In this document: positions 1 to 13,766 of the stretch, piece after piece
How the letters are laid out: each line of letters begins with the position of its first letter
Numbering within the stretch: position 1 is the stretch's first letter
Source: Macropodus opercularis
Lineage: Eukaryota; Chordata; Actinopteri; Anabantiformes; Osphronemidae
Length of the DNA: 64,000 nucleotides
Reading direction: 5' to 3'
Assembly (NCBI GenBank): GCA_030770545.1
Contig: CM061090.1
Span: 11,425,501-11,489,500, forward strand
The notes under the pieces: model-generated
Database searches by the model: none
Seen by the model: the letters and a program-made list of their open reading frames with translations, nothing else
Told to the model about the DNA's origin: nothing
Made by a program: the position numbers and the translations under genes

Positions 1-3000
1 ATGTAATCAGATCCAGTACTGCCAGTGCTGGAAGTATTAAACGTGGCCTTTACTGTCTGTACCAAGTCCGTTCTACAGGATGGGGTGCGTGGTTGTTTCA
101 TTTATGGCAACCAGTTATTTTTTGAATCACCAGGTGTTTCAAATGCTTAACTGAAACCACATTCTGACCATATACTAACACAGAAATTACCGATAGAACA
201 GGGCAAAGATATTGTGACAAGCAAGCTGTGTCTTAGCAAATTTCTCAGATAAAACCCGTCTCATGGTCTAATCCCCATTTCGTAGCACATGGAAAATGGC
301 TGACCTGTCATGAACTATGAAGACGTTTAATTCAAACTTCAACATCAACTTTCACCTCATGCCTCAAGAAAATAATGTGCTTTTGGGACACTGGGTTATT
401 TTGTTGCCCTGGTTCAAGATGTCAGTAATCGGTTACAGGACATTTTTATGCCTTGGCTGCATAAATTTGCTTTGAGAATTGAGTATAAATATGCATGATG
501 TTAATATGCACTGACTCATATCTGTTGAATTGTTATATAACTTTGCATTGTGTTAGTTAGCATCTGGTAACCTTTGGCTGTCCTTCCCAGTCAAGCGGGG
601 AATCCAAGTCACCGGAGGCAGAAATGGAAAGTGTGTTATATATCACAAATGCAACAGGAACAACCTTGTTTACTTCTGAGTTTCCATTAAAACTCAGCCT
701 TTAGTTGCACGACAAAACCTTGTTCAGTCCAAGCATTGTTTTCAAAGTTTGTCAAAGCACAGGATGCTCCCATCCTTGTGTGAGCATTTTCTAAGCACTT
801 ACAAATGAGCTTTTGATTGAACTCATCAACAATGTGGCATCTGGGTGAAAGATGATGAGCTGGAGGGCAGAAGACAGAGATGGACAAAGGGGGTAAGGGA
901 AAAAAGTCAAAGTCCAGCCCGTGAAGGACTGGGATGCTGAACAAGAGGGTAAAACAGAGACCAGAAAGGAACAAAGGAGAGAGATAGATTGGAAGACAAA
1001 GCTTCTCTGTCTCTGTTTTCAGTTTCATCACATTAATTTATGGCCCTTCCCTTAATTATTCACTGCTGTTGAGTCAGTGATCATGTAATCAAACTGAGGA
1101 TTAACTCTGACCTCCACGCGACTCTTCCAGTTTGTTTTGGTCTCCAAGTATTTTGAAGGAAATGAAAACTCTTGTTTTCGTTGTACCATGTCACAAGTGT
1201 TCTTCAACTGACTTGAGGCTCTGGGTGAGGAACACATTACTTCATGTACTGAATGTGCATCCAGGAGTGTTGTGTGCCTTTCAGCATAATTGCAATTCAG
1301 TCAATTTGGAGGAGCTTTATTTTGTTATTCACATAAAATAAGATTTTGATCTGATTTTGATCCATGGAGGAAATGGGGGTGAGGGTGGAGTATAAGATGA
1401 GGGGTTATAAGTAAACTGGAAAGTCCAGCAAGTCAAAGGCCATGACACCAAGATGCCAGAGAACTAGAGGCCATCTAGAACGATTGTTGCGTTTCTGGGT
1501 CAGACACTAGAAAATGCATTTCCGTGACGCTTGTCACTGTGTTTTACACTGCTAGCAGCTGTTGATGCTAACACCACAATGATGCTTTGAAGTGTTAAAG
1601 ATATCTATGTTGTTCTAGCACGTTACTATTTATCAAAGTAAACCCAACCAAGCTAAGCTGCAGCTCACATGAAATAACAACATGTACTGTATCTACTGTA
1701 TGTGTAGCATTTTACTTTAAACACAAATCTAATTAATCTCTCAAATTCTGACATTTAACAGGCATCTTGTTGTAGCCAACACCCCACAGTCTGTTGGTAC
1801 AGATGTGGAATTAATAAAGGTTTATCTTACTTTATCTTTAATCTCAAAATTAGTAGGTCATCGCAATACCCATCGAACAACCTGAGGAACTTTCTTTATG
1901 TTCCTGTCTTTCGTCTATGTCTGATTTCATAGCGTTTAAGGCAAGATTACGTCACACAGAATGTAATTAAACTCAAGATTTTTGGAGGGTTAGGTGTCAA
2001 AAAGCTTTTTTTAGCTCATTAACAATGGATCCAACAGTAAACTGAAAGCGGAAGCATTTAAACTCGTGGCGTAGCACCCTTCTCTCTCACCCGCGCACAG
2101 GATTTCAGTAAGTTATAGGTCTGCAGGGTCCTGGCAACTCCATGTCTGGTTTGGCATTGAAACTGAAACCGAGCTGCTTCTTTTTCTCTATGCATGTTGT
2201 GTGTGTGCGCGCACTGTGCTCCACTGACATGTGCTCTGCCCATTGTAAAACCAATGACAGATATGTGTACTTTCAAAATAAAAGCTTCCCGTACAGCAGA
2301 CCGAAAGGAAACCTATTTAAAGTGGGGCTGCACATGTTGGGAAGATTTCCTACTTTCATCTCTAGATGAAAGCAAAAAGTTGGGTTTTACAAGTCAAGTA
2401 TGTTGTAGCAGACATATTTTATAGATATTTTAGACATTTCCAAAGCCACACATGATTCCTTTTGCAGTGGCGCATTTGTCTGATCCGTCATGCTAAGACC
2501 ACAAACGGCTTTCTATCTCTATTAGGGGTGTAATTTCTTCTCCATTCCCCACACGGCTCTACTGTGTCCCACAAGGAGAACGGGTTTTTCGGACTCTTCA
2601 TAATTAGTTGTTTGTTCAGGCTCAGCAATGATTTTGCTAATGTCAAAATGTTAGCCTTTGAGTAAGAAAACGTTCCATCTTCTTGCTATATAAATGAGAA
2701 ATAGAAAGTTTTATATGTTAAAGTGAACATTTTATTATTTCAAAATACATGTTGAGCATTGAGTCACCAGGCGGTGAGTGATACAGCTTAATAATGAGCT
2801 ACAGAACACGGCTAGTGACGTGCTCGTCACTAATAACACTGCTTACCTGGGAACACACAGCCACGAGTGCTCTGTTTGCATCACTTCTGTTTTCAGCGTT
2901 TATTTTGGTGCCATGTTTTCATTTTTATTCCTTTCTAGTCTTTGGGAAAGTTTTACAAAAAGGATGCATGAACAATTCATTCTAAAAGGAGCACAACACA

Positions 3001-3904
3001 GTAAAACCTAGCGAAGTCAGTAATAGTAAGAAAGTTGACAATGAAAGCGACTAAATGCTGATTTCTTCTTTTCAGCGCCATGAAACATCTCATTCTCTTT
3101 CCTAATTATACCCACAGGCAGCTCAGTGTGTACCTTTCTGCACTTTCAGCTTCAGTTTTTCAGGACTCAATTATTTTTCTCTATTTTCCCTTTTCCTTCC
3201 CTCTTTCTCTCCGTCACTGACTTATAAGTCACTGACAGAGACCCCATTGTGAATGTTTGTTGACATTTTAATTGTATTGGTTATGTTAATTTGCTTTTGG
3301 ACACAAACTGAATGTCCACCCAAGCTTAAGTGTGGCCTGCGAGATATTTCAAACAGTGTGTTTACCTTTGTATTTGTATATGTGCATGAGTTTGTGTGTT
3401 TGCCCACACGTGCATAGTCATGCTTTTGTCTTCTGTATGTTTTTCAGGGTAATTTGGGTAATTGGGAATGGGCTTGAAATGCCAACCTAAGAAAATAACC
3501 GGGAATGTCTCTGTTTGTGTGTAAGGCTCAGTTTTCCTGAAGAAGGGCTGAAAACCGTCAGGTGGAAGGGATCTGATCTCTGAGTGTGTGCGTGTGTGCG
3601 TTGGAGACAGAGGATAATTAGCTTAATGGTCAAATGGCTCTACTAAATCCTGTTAGTATCCTGTGAAAATAGCAGTATTAAAAGCATACAAACACACACA
3701 CTCATGGGCCTGAGAAGCTGGGATAGGATCCACTGTCTAAATAACAGCATACTGTTTCCATTGCAAATCAACATAATGCGAAAGAGCGCAGTGGCATGAG
3801 CATTCCCACTGGACATTCAGCTTTCATCATAATGATCATCATCCATCATCGTATTGATCATGTCCCTACGTTACCCATTTCCTTCAGCTGGGATCTTTAC
3901 TCCA
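1..3904. other. Non-coding, no gene seen
   Basis: Only short frames of low coding character. A cat/atc-rich patch sits at 3826-3850. Nothing recognisable as an exon, RNA gene or mobile element. Confidence 0.6.
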
Positions 3905-4480
3905 TTCCGTTTTTGCTCCACTGTCCAACTCATTCCAGATCATCTCAGCAGGGTTGAGGTTGAGTGATTGTGGAAGCCAGATAATCTGATGCTCCACCGC
4001 ACCAGCCTTGTCTTTAGTCACCTAACCACTATGTGGCCTGGAGGTGTGTTTTGGTTGACTGTGCTGATGGAAACCAGCGATGACCCCACCAAGAGCAACC
4101 CAAATAGGACGGCTACCACAACAATCTGCAATTTGGTTCAGATTGTTGTGGTAGCCATGCTGGCTTAGCATTCCTTGCATAACGAAGCAGCCAGTGTAGC
4201 ATCCCCTCTATCAGACGTCCTCTTCTTGTCCGTCCTTCTTGTTGGTGGAAACCACACGATTCCATCCATTCTCCCTCTCAGAGAAACGGCAGCTGGAACC
4301 AAAACTTTGGACTCATCAGACCAAAGTACAGATTTCCATGGGTTTAACGTCCAACTCCTGTGTTTCTTGGCTTCTTTTTTCATCAGTCTCCCTCAGTAGT
4401 GGTTTCTTTGCAGCAGTTCAATCATGAAGGCTTGATTCACAGCTGATGTTAAGATTTGTCTGCAGCTTGAACTGGCTCAC
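3905..4480 (-). mobile_element. Decayed Tc1-like (Tc1/mariner) transposon fragment
   Basis: Read on the minus strand, 4165-4383 translates through KKHRSW..NPWKSVLWSDESKV, the conserved Tc1-family transposase block around the catalytic WSDES aspartate. On the plus strand, phrases such as the one around 4310-4330 (ggactcatcagaccaaag) and 4040-4056 (ctggaggtgtgttttgg) are signature text of fish Tc1 elements. The frame then breaks, the block after DESKV is rearranged and no terminal inverted repeats are evident. It is a dead internal fragment with an 18-bp perfect hairpin inside (4111-4156). Confidence 0.8.
4111..4156. repeat. 18-bp perfect inverted repeat (hairpin)
   Basis: Arms 4111-4128 and 4139-4156 are exact reverse complements (GGCTACCACAACAATCTG), with a 10-nt loop, inside the Tc1 relic. 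Confidence 0.95.
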
Positions 4481-4514
4481 ACACCATCTTAACCGCTGAC
4501 CCTTCTAAGGGTTG

Positions 4515-4598
4515 CAGGGCGTGCTGGAGCCTATCCCAGCTGCCTGGCCAAGAGGCAGGGTGCACGCCCTGGACAGGTCACCGGTCCGTCACAGGTGC
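4515..4598 (+). repeat. Teleost dispersed repeat fragment (SINE/LINE-tail type)
   Basis: Contains the widespread fish-genome phrases gctggagcctatcccagctg and ccctggacaggtc. It directly follows the Tc1 relic. Family name not assigned. Confidence 0.65.
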
Positions 4599-4605
4599 TA
4601 GAACT

Positions 4606-7195
4606 CTAACAACCTCTTATGTGCTCTTTAATCATTTGAGGCTGTGTGTCAAGTAACTAGTAATTTTATAACAAATATAAAATTCATTTCCATTTTTATT
4701 TAGCCTTTAAACCTGCATCAGTTTAACTTTTTAAATTGATGGTGTGCAGCTTAGTATGATGTCTACCAAGCTCTCTGTGCCATACCTTAAAATAGCCGAC
4801 ATAACAAGTACTATATAAACCATTTTCATCAGGACTTTATTCTGGCAAAGCTATTATTCAGGCATAATGTTATTTCTAGAATTAGATTCTAGGAAAAACA
4901 GACATTCACCAAAAATAGACTGACTGAAAACTTTTAGATTAAAACCACTATGTGAGTACTGCACACTGTGGGTAACCCGTTGCTCTGTGTGTGAGTTTAT
5001 CTTTCGTCTTGTTCCGTCTTTCTTTCTTTTTGCTTATATATTTTATTTTAGTTTATTAAACCTCCTTTGTTCTGGCAACAGTGTCGCCAACCTCCCTAAA
5101 CATTTAACACACTTTTCCTCTGTCCCACAAAGATCCAAACTCCAAATGCAGAGTTTTGAACACCTCCCTCTCATCTCTTCCTCAGCTTGTAATAATTAGC
5201 GTAAATTGGAAACTTGCGTTGTCAGGGTTTGTTGTTGCACACAGCTTCCAACTCTCAGGTCATAGCCTCGTTGACGCTTTCATTTTCTCCATCTCTGCCA
5301 TTTTATCCCTCTGTCATTTCATTCGCTTTCATTTCCACTCCGCTTTATTGGCCTGAAATAAAATAGCATCCAGTACATAGTGTGTTCCAACTACAAATTG
5401 TAAACAGACTGAGCTTGAGTTTGAGTTTGTGACAGCGTTACATTACAAGCAAGCAGTTAAAGCATCAGTGGAACCGTTACAAATACATACATACAATATG
5501 GACAACGTTCCAGTGGGACAAACTGTGAAAATGGAAATTCGGGGGTCATCCTCATATGTAAAATGTCATTATGACCTTATACTATCTGTTATTCGTAGAA
5601 AAATGAAACTAAGCAGCATGTGCAACATTTTAGGGATGTTTGGTGGTTAGGCATCTTGCTGCATCCAGCTTCTTCAGAGTTTTCCTTCAACAAATATCTT
5701 TCCAGTCCTATTAATGGCAAAATTGAGATGAGAGCATGTCATACAGTGGGTCAGCTCAAATGTGTTAAAGGTGCTTTGAGGCATAACCACAGTTGTCGCC
5801 ACCCGCTACTGCTGTTTGCTGAGCAGACCTCCAAACCTCCGTAGACCTCCAACTAGCTCTTTGTCTTCTCTGCCATCTAATCTTGGCTTTGCAAGTGGAA
5901 AAAGGAGTCAAAGTTCCAAAAACAAACGTGATATATGTATATATATATGTATTTTGTGGTTGATCCCACACAACCTCAGCTGTGTCTGTTTTCATATTTC
6001 CCCCCACTTCACAGAAGCTACTTGCTGGATATCAGACTCATTTTAGACTCTGGGTTGGTAGACTCTGCGCTGTTGGGTTCTACGTCACATTCACATTAAG
6101 TCTCATTAACCACAGGAATGGCAACAGTTCAAGCTGCTGGATCTGGGCACTAAAGTGTTGCTGCATCTTAACGGCATTTCATCTGAAGGCAGCTTAGGTA
6201 TGCAAGTCACAGTCGCTTTTGGTTTGACAGTGACTGTTGGGATATATTATTTATTGTCACCCATTTAAATCCATTGTTGCACTGGGTTTTTCACCAAACA
6301 TCTAAAAGCTGAATGACGACTCTGAGAAATGATGGCTTTCTTACAGTAAGTTAGTAGCTTTCTCTTTGACCTTGGGAAACATCAATCCTCTATAAATTCT
6401 GCAAAATTATATCACCAAGTCAGATGAGCTTGTTCAGGAAACTGCAGTTTATTCTATAGTTTGTCATTTACTTTCAGACTTCTAATTTCATGTGTTCCAT
6501 TTCTAGACCTTTTAAATTTGAAACGATTTCTTTTTTGAACTCTAAATGCATTAATTTTTTTCATGTGAACTTTCATATTTAAGGCATTGTTTTTTTTTCA
6601 CACATCTGCTGTATTAACTTATTATGAATAGTTTACATGAGTTAGCTGTTGACTCTCTGCTGCAGAACCTCAGTGTCTCTTTGTGCCTTTGGGTCTCATT
6701 CCATCTTTAATTTCCTCTCTGATTGTTGTGGAAAACTTAGAGGTCTTGTTCTCTTTTGCACACACACACACAGTCTCCAGGGAAGGAGCCGCAGTCTTGT
6801 TTGACTCGACACAGGGATGGGAGAGCAAACTGGAACGTACATTGTTTTCAAACCATGCACTCTCCACAAATATCTCCCCCCCTAGAGCTCAGTGGGACGG
6901 GACAGATATATTTTAGTATGTGTTGGAAGGTAGGTGGGTAGTAGGAGAAATGCTTGACTTCAGTCACATTGTTGTGTTTGCAGAAACCAAAGCACAACTG
7001 AGTGTAGCATCCCTGTGTGGCTCATTATGGTTTTGTTATCTTCCCCCCTTTAGGCCTTGAACCCTTTCATTGACTCTTTATCACTTCCTGCCATTATTAC
7101 TATACATGTGTTGAAGAAATAGATGTTGCTGGTAAATGTCAGGATGGTCTTGCACTTGCTCAACAGTATAATTTATTATGTTAGTGAAATTCTAA
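4606..7195. other. Non-coding, no gene seen
   Basis: AT-rich unique-looking sequence with a short TA-rich patch (5930-5950). No exon is supported. Confidence 0.6.
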
Positions 7196-7198
7196 ATT

Positions 7199-7430
7199 GA
7201 GTGGCACGGTGGCGTGGTGGTTAACATGGTCGGAAAGGCCCCTGGTCACCTCCAGGAATGGAAGCCGGGTCCACTCTGTGTGGAGTTTGCATGTTCTCCC
7301 CGGTAATGAGTGGGTGTACTAGTGACTGCATCTATATGTGTGGCACTGCGACAGACTGGAGACCTGTCCAGACTGATCCCTGCCTCTTGCTGGGATAGGC
7401 TCCAGCACAACCGCGACCCCCACTAGAAAA
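7199..7430 (-). repeat. Teleost dispersed repeat (SINE/LINE-tail type)
   Basis: Opens ggcacggtggcgtggtggtta and runs through tgtggagtttgcatgttctcc to gggataggctccagc. This is the same repeat family as the pieces at 4515 and 30265, in opposite orientation and more complete, with internal decay. Confidence 0.7.
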
Positions 7431-10400
7431 TGAATGAGATTCAAAACTCTCTCTTTTTTTCACTTTCAACATATTTTTCACCAAGCCTTCTGTTGGCCTT
7501 CGGCTCATGTTGGACCTGCCCGATTTTGCAGTATCTCCCAAATCTCTGTCAGATTTTTTAAGGTTTTGACTTTATTGATGCCAGTGGGATCAATAGATTT
7601 TAATCCATCCCCCTGGGGGTGAGCAGCCACGCAAGCACAGCTAGTCTGGAGTGTCTTTGGTGGCCAAGACCAACTTTTGACCCAGCATTCTTACATCGCA
7701 GTCCAGTTTTCTACACATTGAGCCACCAGACCACACCAGGTCTCATACTGTGATTGGCAGTGGACACTTTGGTGTGAGAGAGCATTGACTGACTTTGATA
7801 ATCATAAGCCACCGTTGTGAGTCTTGCACACTTTATGCACAGAGCATTGGCATGTCCTACTGAGTTCCATGTATTCAAATGAATATGTATGGATGTTTGA
7901 CACACACTCTGTGTATTCATGAACAGCCAACAATATGGCAGCAATAATAGTTTGTCCCTTTCTAACTATACTATACATGGGGAAGATTACAGATGTTAGA
8001 TTTATAAGAGGGTCATTTGTGAATTAGTGATGGTTTAAATACGAATCCATAGCATGAAAAATGTGGCGTTTTAGTAGGTGAATTCTATTATTGTTTCTTT
8101 CTTGTGTCAGCTACAGCTTGTGTTCTTTCTTCAAGTGTAAAAAACAGGGCAGCCTTTCTCTTCTGATATGTGCAGTCTTTGGAGTATGGGAAGCACTTCC
8201 ATTCCCAGCTGAATCAGGCCATTACTAACTCCTAGCCAGGCAAGTCCATCAGTTTCCAGTCTTCCTCTCTACTGACTATTCTGGTGACTGTCAGCATACA
8301 TGTAAGGACCCAGCTCCAGCAGTTTGTTGTCCACCTCATTGTCTGGTCTTGCCATCGTCTCCGTAGGATTTTCTGTTAAGATGGCTTAAGGGATTTTATA
8401 CCTGATCCCCATTATGAAGTGTTTCACCACTTTGGCCAAATGCGATCCTGCCTGCTTTCCCCCTTACTCCTACACGCATCTATTACTCCCACTGGTTTAT
8501 TTTTGACAAATAATCTGTACATATACTTAAACCTGTTCAACTGTTTTTTATCCTTTAAGACTCTTTTTCCCCCCCTCAAAAGATTTTGTCTCAGTCTGTA
8601 TGTGGATGATTGCAATTTCCACCTCAGTGTGAAAATAGTGCCCAGGGCAACCCCAGGTTCAGCACCCTGGACAGCGATCGTAACGTCAGCTGAATTCATA
8701 CAAGGAGGATAATTTGCTTTCTTACATCCAGGTAGAATGCCTTGAGGCCTAAAGGCTGGTTTGCCTACTATTTAAAAACCCTGAACACAGATGTTTGGTC
8801 TGAGCTATTATAGACCAAAGCAACAAACCACCTAAACCTCTGTATTCTGAAAGAGGGCCAGAAATCTTTCAGCCGGAGCTGATCAATAATCAAGATCTGT
8901 TGCACGCATGCCCAAATATGACCCAGCAGTCATGGTCCAAGAATCCAGCTTTTAGGTCTGCTCACAGTCACCACTCCGGCCAAGGCATAGTCAAGCATAT
9001 AATGCACCATTAAACTGTAACATGTCATTTCTGAGTATGAGGTCTTGCAAACATATTTGAGAGCGATATAAATCTCCTGACGTAACTCAAGCTTACAAGA
9101 ATTTGAGTTTGTATTGTCACAGAACGCAACACTAATACTTTAAAGTGAGAGTAAAAAGTCACACTCTTCACCGTTATCAGCAGGCTGCTTTTAGCCACAT
9201 TTCTATGCTGTAGGTGCTGCAAATTTTAATTGACGTCCTTCTTTTTGTTACTGAGGCTACAATACAGAATTTGTCTCCCTTCGGTTTGTGCTGGCACAGT
9301 CACTCTGAAGCACTGAAGTAAATGTATGAACAGGTAGTTCAATGACAAGCTTTCAACAGTTGGCAGCATTAAGATCTCTGGTGTTTGAAATCTACTTGCG
9401 TGTGAATCGCCGACTTAATGCATCAAGGATCCTGAAATGAATTTTTAAAATACACATGGACGTCTGTGGATTTACCTGGGCAAACTGCCTGGATATTAGC
9501 ACTGTATAGGAAATGTTGGTTTTGTAAATGAGCTCCTCAAATGTCAGCACATGACAAAGTCAGAGATGTGTGGCTAGGATTTGTTTAGTTTCAAGGTCAG
9601 ATGTAGTTAATGGAGGGAAGGGATTTTCACTTCTCTGTGTCTCATTGGCACAACTTGTTGGACGAGCATAGACTGTGGCACAGCCATCTTACATTTTCCT
9701 AATGACTTGTTAAAATCCCAGTGTAACATATAAAGTATCTCTGAACCAGTCTCAACTGAAATAAAGAGGAACCGTCATCTTACTAAAACTCTGCATTTAT
9801 ATTTTCTTTTCTTGTGTTATTTCAAGCTTCAGGCAAAATGCTTTTCTAATTCTATCCAGTAACAGGTGCTGTTTTGTGATTATTAAAGTGCTACGGTAGC
9901 TTCGACAGACTTAGACTTTGAGCATGCAAATGCTGTCTGCAGGTCAGTATCATCATCATCCTCAAATAAGCACATCAGTAGAGTGTCAGATTCTATTGAC
10001 ATTCTGAAAAAGCTTCTGCTCAGGAAACAAAGATATTTACATACATGTCACCTAAAAATATTAATTCTAAGCAGTGGCACAAAGAGAAAGGATCTGCCCA
10101 AAAATTTCAAATTAAGCTTCTACACAAAGATTGAGAAGGTGTAATGAGACCAATATAACAAAATTAAAAAAAGATGATGGAGATGATCCTGTGTACAATT
10201 ATGGAAAATATAGCACTGGTGCTGCAGGTGTGATCCTACTAGCAACTGTTGACTTGACTCGTCTGCATTCCAGTTTGCAAAGTCTAAAGAATGTGGCTAC
10301 TGGAGCCTTTTAGCTGAAATCTGTAGCATGTGCCTTGAATTTTCACTAAATCAATTTCCCCATAAAATGCTCCACGACTTGTTTGTGACCATTTCAACTG

Positions 10401-12199
10401 TTCCCAACCACATTTGCAGAGCTGAGATGAGACCATAAAAAAGCACCACGAGGGAAAACAAGGTTATGTTCTAGTCTTGCTGGAACCCAACATATATACT
10501 TCTTCTAATCGTTGCACTTTGCTAAAAAGTGTCTTTGCTAAAGTTTACTTTCTAACTAGTCAGGCTCATCACCCAAGATATTATGGCATGTGTCCAGTGC
10601 ATTCTGGGATATGCCCCACCTGCTTACCAGCCCTTTAAACAAGTAAATTATGGGAAAATAACTTTTCTCTCTGTTTGTCTCAGTTTTTTGTCTTGCTTCT
10701 GCTAATGACTAACAGTGCTGCACTTTGCCTCATTTCCTTCTCTTTGTCTGTCTCTTTCTGCCCACTCCCAACCATTTATCTCCCTCATTCCATGTCTTTT
10801 TCTTTTTTCCATAATAATTAGCTCCCCCCAACTTCAGACCCTGTGGTTGGAAATCTTCATTCCAAGGATGAAGACAAGCTGAGGAAGATGAAGAGGGAAG
10901 AGAGAGAGATTTGGAGAGACAAAGAGGGCAGATAGCTGAAATATGCAATTGTTCTTTCACAGAAATAGATAAGAGGCCCACAACTGGAGGGCAGTGTAGT
11001 CAAAACAGTTCATATGTTTTTAATGGGACTGATATGGCGACAATGTAAATGTTAATGGGGTGATGGGGGTGTAAGCCGAAAGGGCCTAGACACAAGCCTG
11101 ATATGCCTTCTCCTTTTGGCTTTGTTCCTCCTTTCTTTTCCTTTTCATTCTTCCTTCATTCTGCCTCGTATTCTCCTTCCTCCAATTAGTTTTTCTCTTC
11201 GTTTAGCTTTGCTTATTTTGTTCTTTTTCTTTCTAAAATTCCTCCTTCCCCTTCTCCTCCCAAACATTATGAATGTGCCTCTTGTTCTTTTTATCTTTTT
11301 CTTAATTACTTGTCTTTTTCATTTGCTCCATCTTTGTATAACCTTAAATCATCTTTGACCTTGTTTGTCCACTGAATTTTTCATCTATGGATTACCTTGT
11401 TTGCTTGTTATGCGACTTGGCCCCCACTGTTCAGCTGTATTGATTAAGATATCTTTGTCCTTACTTTTATGGTTTGAGGTTGGAGTAGGATTTAAATAAT
11501 TAAAATCAATAGATCAAGTTCCCTTTCAGTGACTTATCAGCAAGTCACCATTGAGGCTCTGTAGATCAATATCTAGAGATCAACATTTGTCGGCAATCAG
11601 GTCCAGCATTTGGAGTTTTAATTTTTGACCAATGGATTTCTACAGTTATTTTAGTAACATGCTGTTCAAATAAATGAAGGAAACCAAAGTACATGTTCAA
11701 TAATGATCGAATAATAATCGAGCATGCTCCTGATGAGCTGGTAGATTTTGTCATGGCAGATTTGTCTTAGGGCAAAATAAAGCTTGGAAATACTGAACAG
11801 AATGTTGTTGTACTTGGTGGCATTGGCTGCATCAATACACAAGGTCCCATAGGCCTATTAACTAGAAACGCCCCCGCACTCTGGCCACATGCAACAACAT
11901 TTAGCATGAATGGACAGTCACTCTCTCTCAGGATGCCAGTATCCCACAGCAGTCCAGGTAGTGCTGACTATGTATAGATAGACTAGACTACTTCTCAGTC
12001 TATTAGGCGAACAGGCCTCCCCAGACCAATACTGACCTACTGTACAGTACTAGCAAATCTGTCATGCTCAGTAAACCCAACATAATGTTTACCTCGGCAT
12101 CTTTAAACCTGTTCATTGCTGTCACATCTATTCAGAGTGAACCTGCTTTAATTTGTGAAGAAAACAGGCACCAGACCTGAACCAACCTGCAAATTATGG
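7431..12199. other. Non-coding, possible old repeats
   Basis: 7620-7735 and 8160-9000 read like decayed interspersed repeats but I cannot assign them. A (CATC)-type patch sits at 9948-9962. No exon is supported. Confidence 0.5.
9591..9599 (+). promoter_or_regulatory. NR5A/ERR-type extended half-site
   Basis: Exact TCAAGGTCA. NR5A1 (SF-1) is linked to gonadal CYP26B1 control in mammals, but this site is 11 kb downstream of the stop and could be chance. Confidence 0.15.
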
Positions 12200-12670
12200 A
12201 GTCTCTGACCAGTCAAGGTTCAAGCTGCTGGGCTGTGTTATCCTACGATGTCAGACCCTCACACCACTCTTAGAGTCTATTGTTTTTAACAGTTTGGTAA
12301 GAGATGTTGGAGGTCATGTTTTAGTGCCCTAGTTGCTGCTGTGTTGTTTCCTTTATAGAGCCCTCTCTCTGTCTCCTTGTGTAATGGCTAGTCTCCTGTT
12401 ACTGGACCTCCTTTGTGCTGGGAAAAGAAGACAGATTTGCAGCTCCATGCAAGATTATGCAACCTGATTGAGCTGCAAGTGCTGCCTCATTCTACCATTA
12501 GCAAAATGAAAACTAGCAAAACACACAATTGAAAATAATCTGTCAGAAAGGATAGGGAGAGACCATTATTCTGTGACCACTTGCAAAACCATTCCCATTT
12601 TAGGGGTTGTCTTGATTTTGCGTCTCCATTGCAATTGCTGTCACTTTCAATTGCACCACAGCAAATTAAA
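12200..12670. mobile_element. Probable DNA-transposon relic
   Basis: The stretch from the words tcagaccctcacaccactct through cattcccattttaggggttg to caaattaaattgatt resembles a repetitive element I know from fish genomes, heavily mutated. No open frame or terminal repeats can be shown, and the superfamily is not assigned. Confidence 0.4.
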
Positions 12671-13372
12671 TTGATTCACACCCACATAAATTGGTATCCA
12701 TGAAAGTTTGGCTGTCTTCGTGTTATACAGTCATGATTAAGTGGTTTCCAGATTTGTCGAACATATCAGACACAAGCCAGTCCTCAGGAGGTATCTACCT
12801 GATCATAGCTGTTAAAAACTTGAAAAGTGCATGTGGTCACTGAGGAATGTTTTCCAAGACAGGGATCAAGTTTATTCTTAGCCTGCATGCAAACAAAATG
12901 TTAAATTACTTGTCACAGTAAATAACCCACAAGTGTGCAATAACATTAAAAAATATCTCTGTGCAATTCAAGAGTCCCAGTGTGATGGTGGGTCAATATG
13001 CACATACCGCAAGCATGAAACAGAAGCAGCTAAACGAAATTCAGTCAACATTCATTTTCTTATTTACGTTTGACTTTTTCCTTTGTAAGTACGTCGCATA
13101 TTCCACTACAGATTTTGTTTCTGAATATTTTGGTCAGTATCCTAATTTTAATTAAATAATTTGAATAAAAACTAAAATACAAACACCAAAAATCTGCAAC
13201 TGGAAATGATAAAGCTAAGAAATAAACCATGAACAGACCTTCTGTCTGTGATCAATACAGTGATGTCAGGGGCTACTGAACCTGATACTAACATTGTTGC
13301 CACTGCCATCAATACTTCTGCCAGAAAATGTGGGGTTAAGCACTACGTAATTTAGGATAAATGTTTCACTTC

Positions 13373-13405
<33 letters not shown>

Positions 13406-13428
13406 ACACACACACACATATATATATA
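13373..13428. repeat. Compound microsatellite (CA)n-(TA)n
   Basis: CA repeats with one TA interruption, then tatatata. Confidence 0.95.
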
Positions 13429-13578
13429 GTGCGTTAGGTGGCACTATTGGGTACCTTTCAAGTATGCAGTGTATTTCTTACTTGGCTTATTAGGTTATGC
13501 ATCAAACAACGAACATGTCACACACAGCCTGAACCTACAATGTAAATCTTATCTTATCTATGCTACTGTCCTATACAA

Positions 13579-13766
13579 GTGTGTGCGTGTGTATGTGTGT
13601 GTGTTCTTGTATGTCCATCTTTGTGAGGACCCATGAAAAGGTATGAGGTGTTAAGGACATTTTTGGAAATTGAGGATACCAGTTGTTTGAAGGTTATGGT
13701 AAGGCTTTTATTAGACTTTTGACTAAAGACTAGTTGGGTTCTCACAAGTATAGAAATACAAACATA
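13579..13766. repeat. GT-flanked teleost dispersed repeat
   Basis: A GT run leads into ttcttgtatgtccatctttg and tgaggacc, and the segment ends ctcacaagtatagaaatac. These are the recognisable ends of a common fish repeat, here shortened in the middle. Confidence 0.55.

Noticed and set aside
3968..4383. Functional transposase gene
   Set aside because: Only one conserved block remains, frames are broken and no terminal repeats are seen; a relic.
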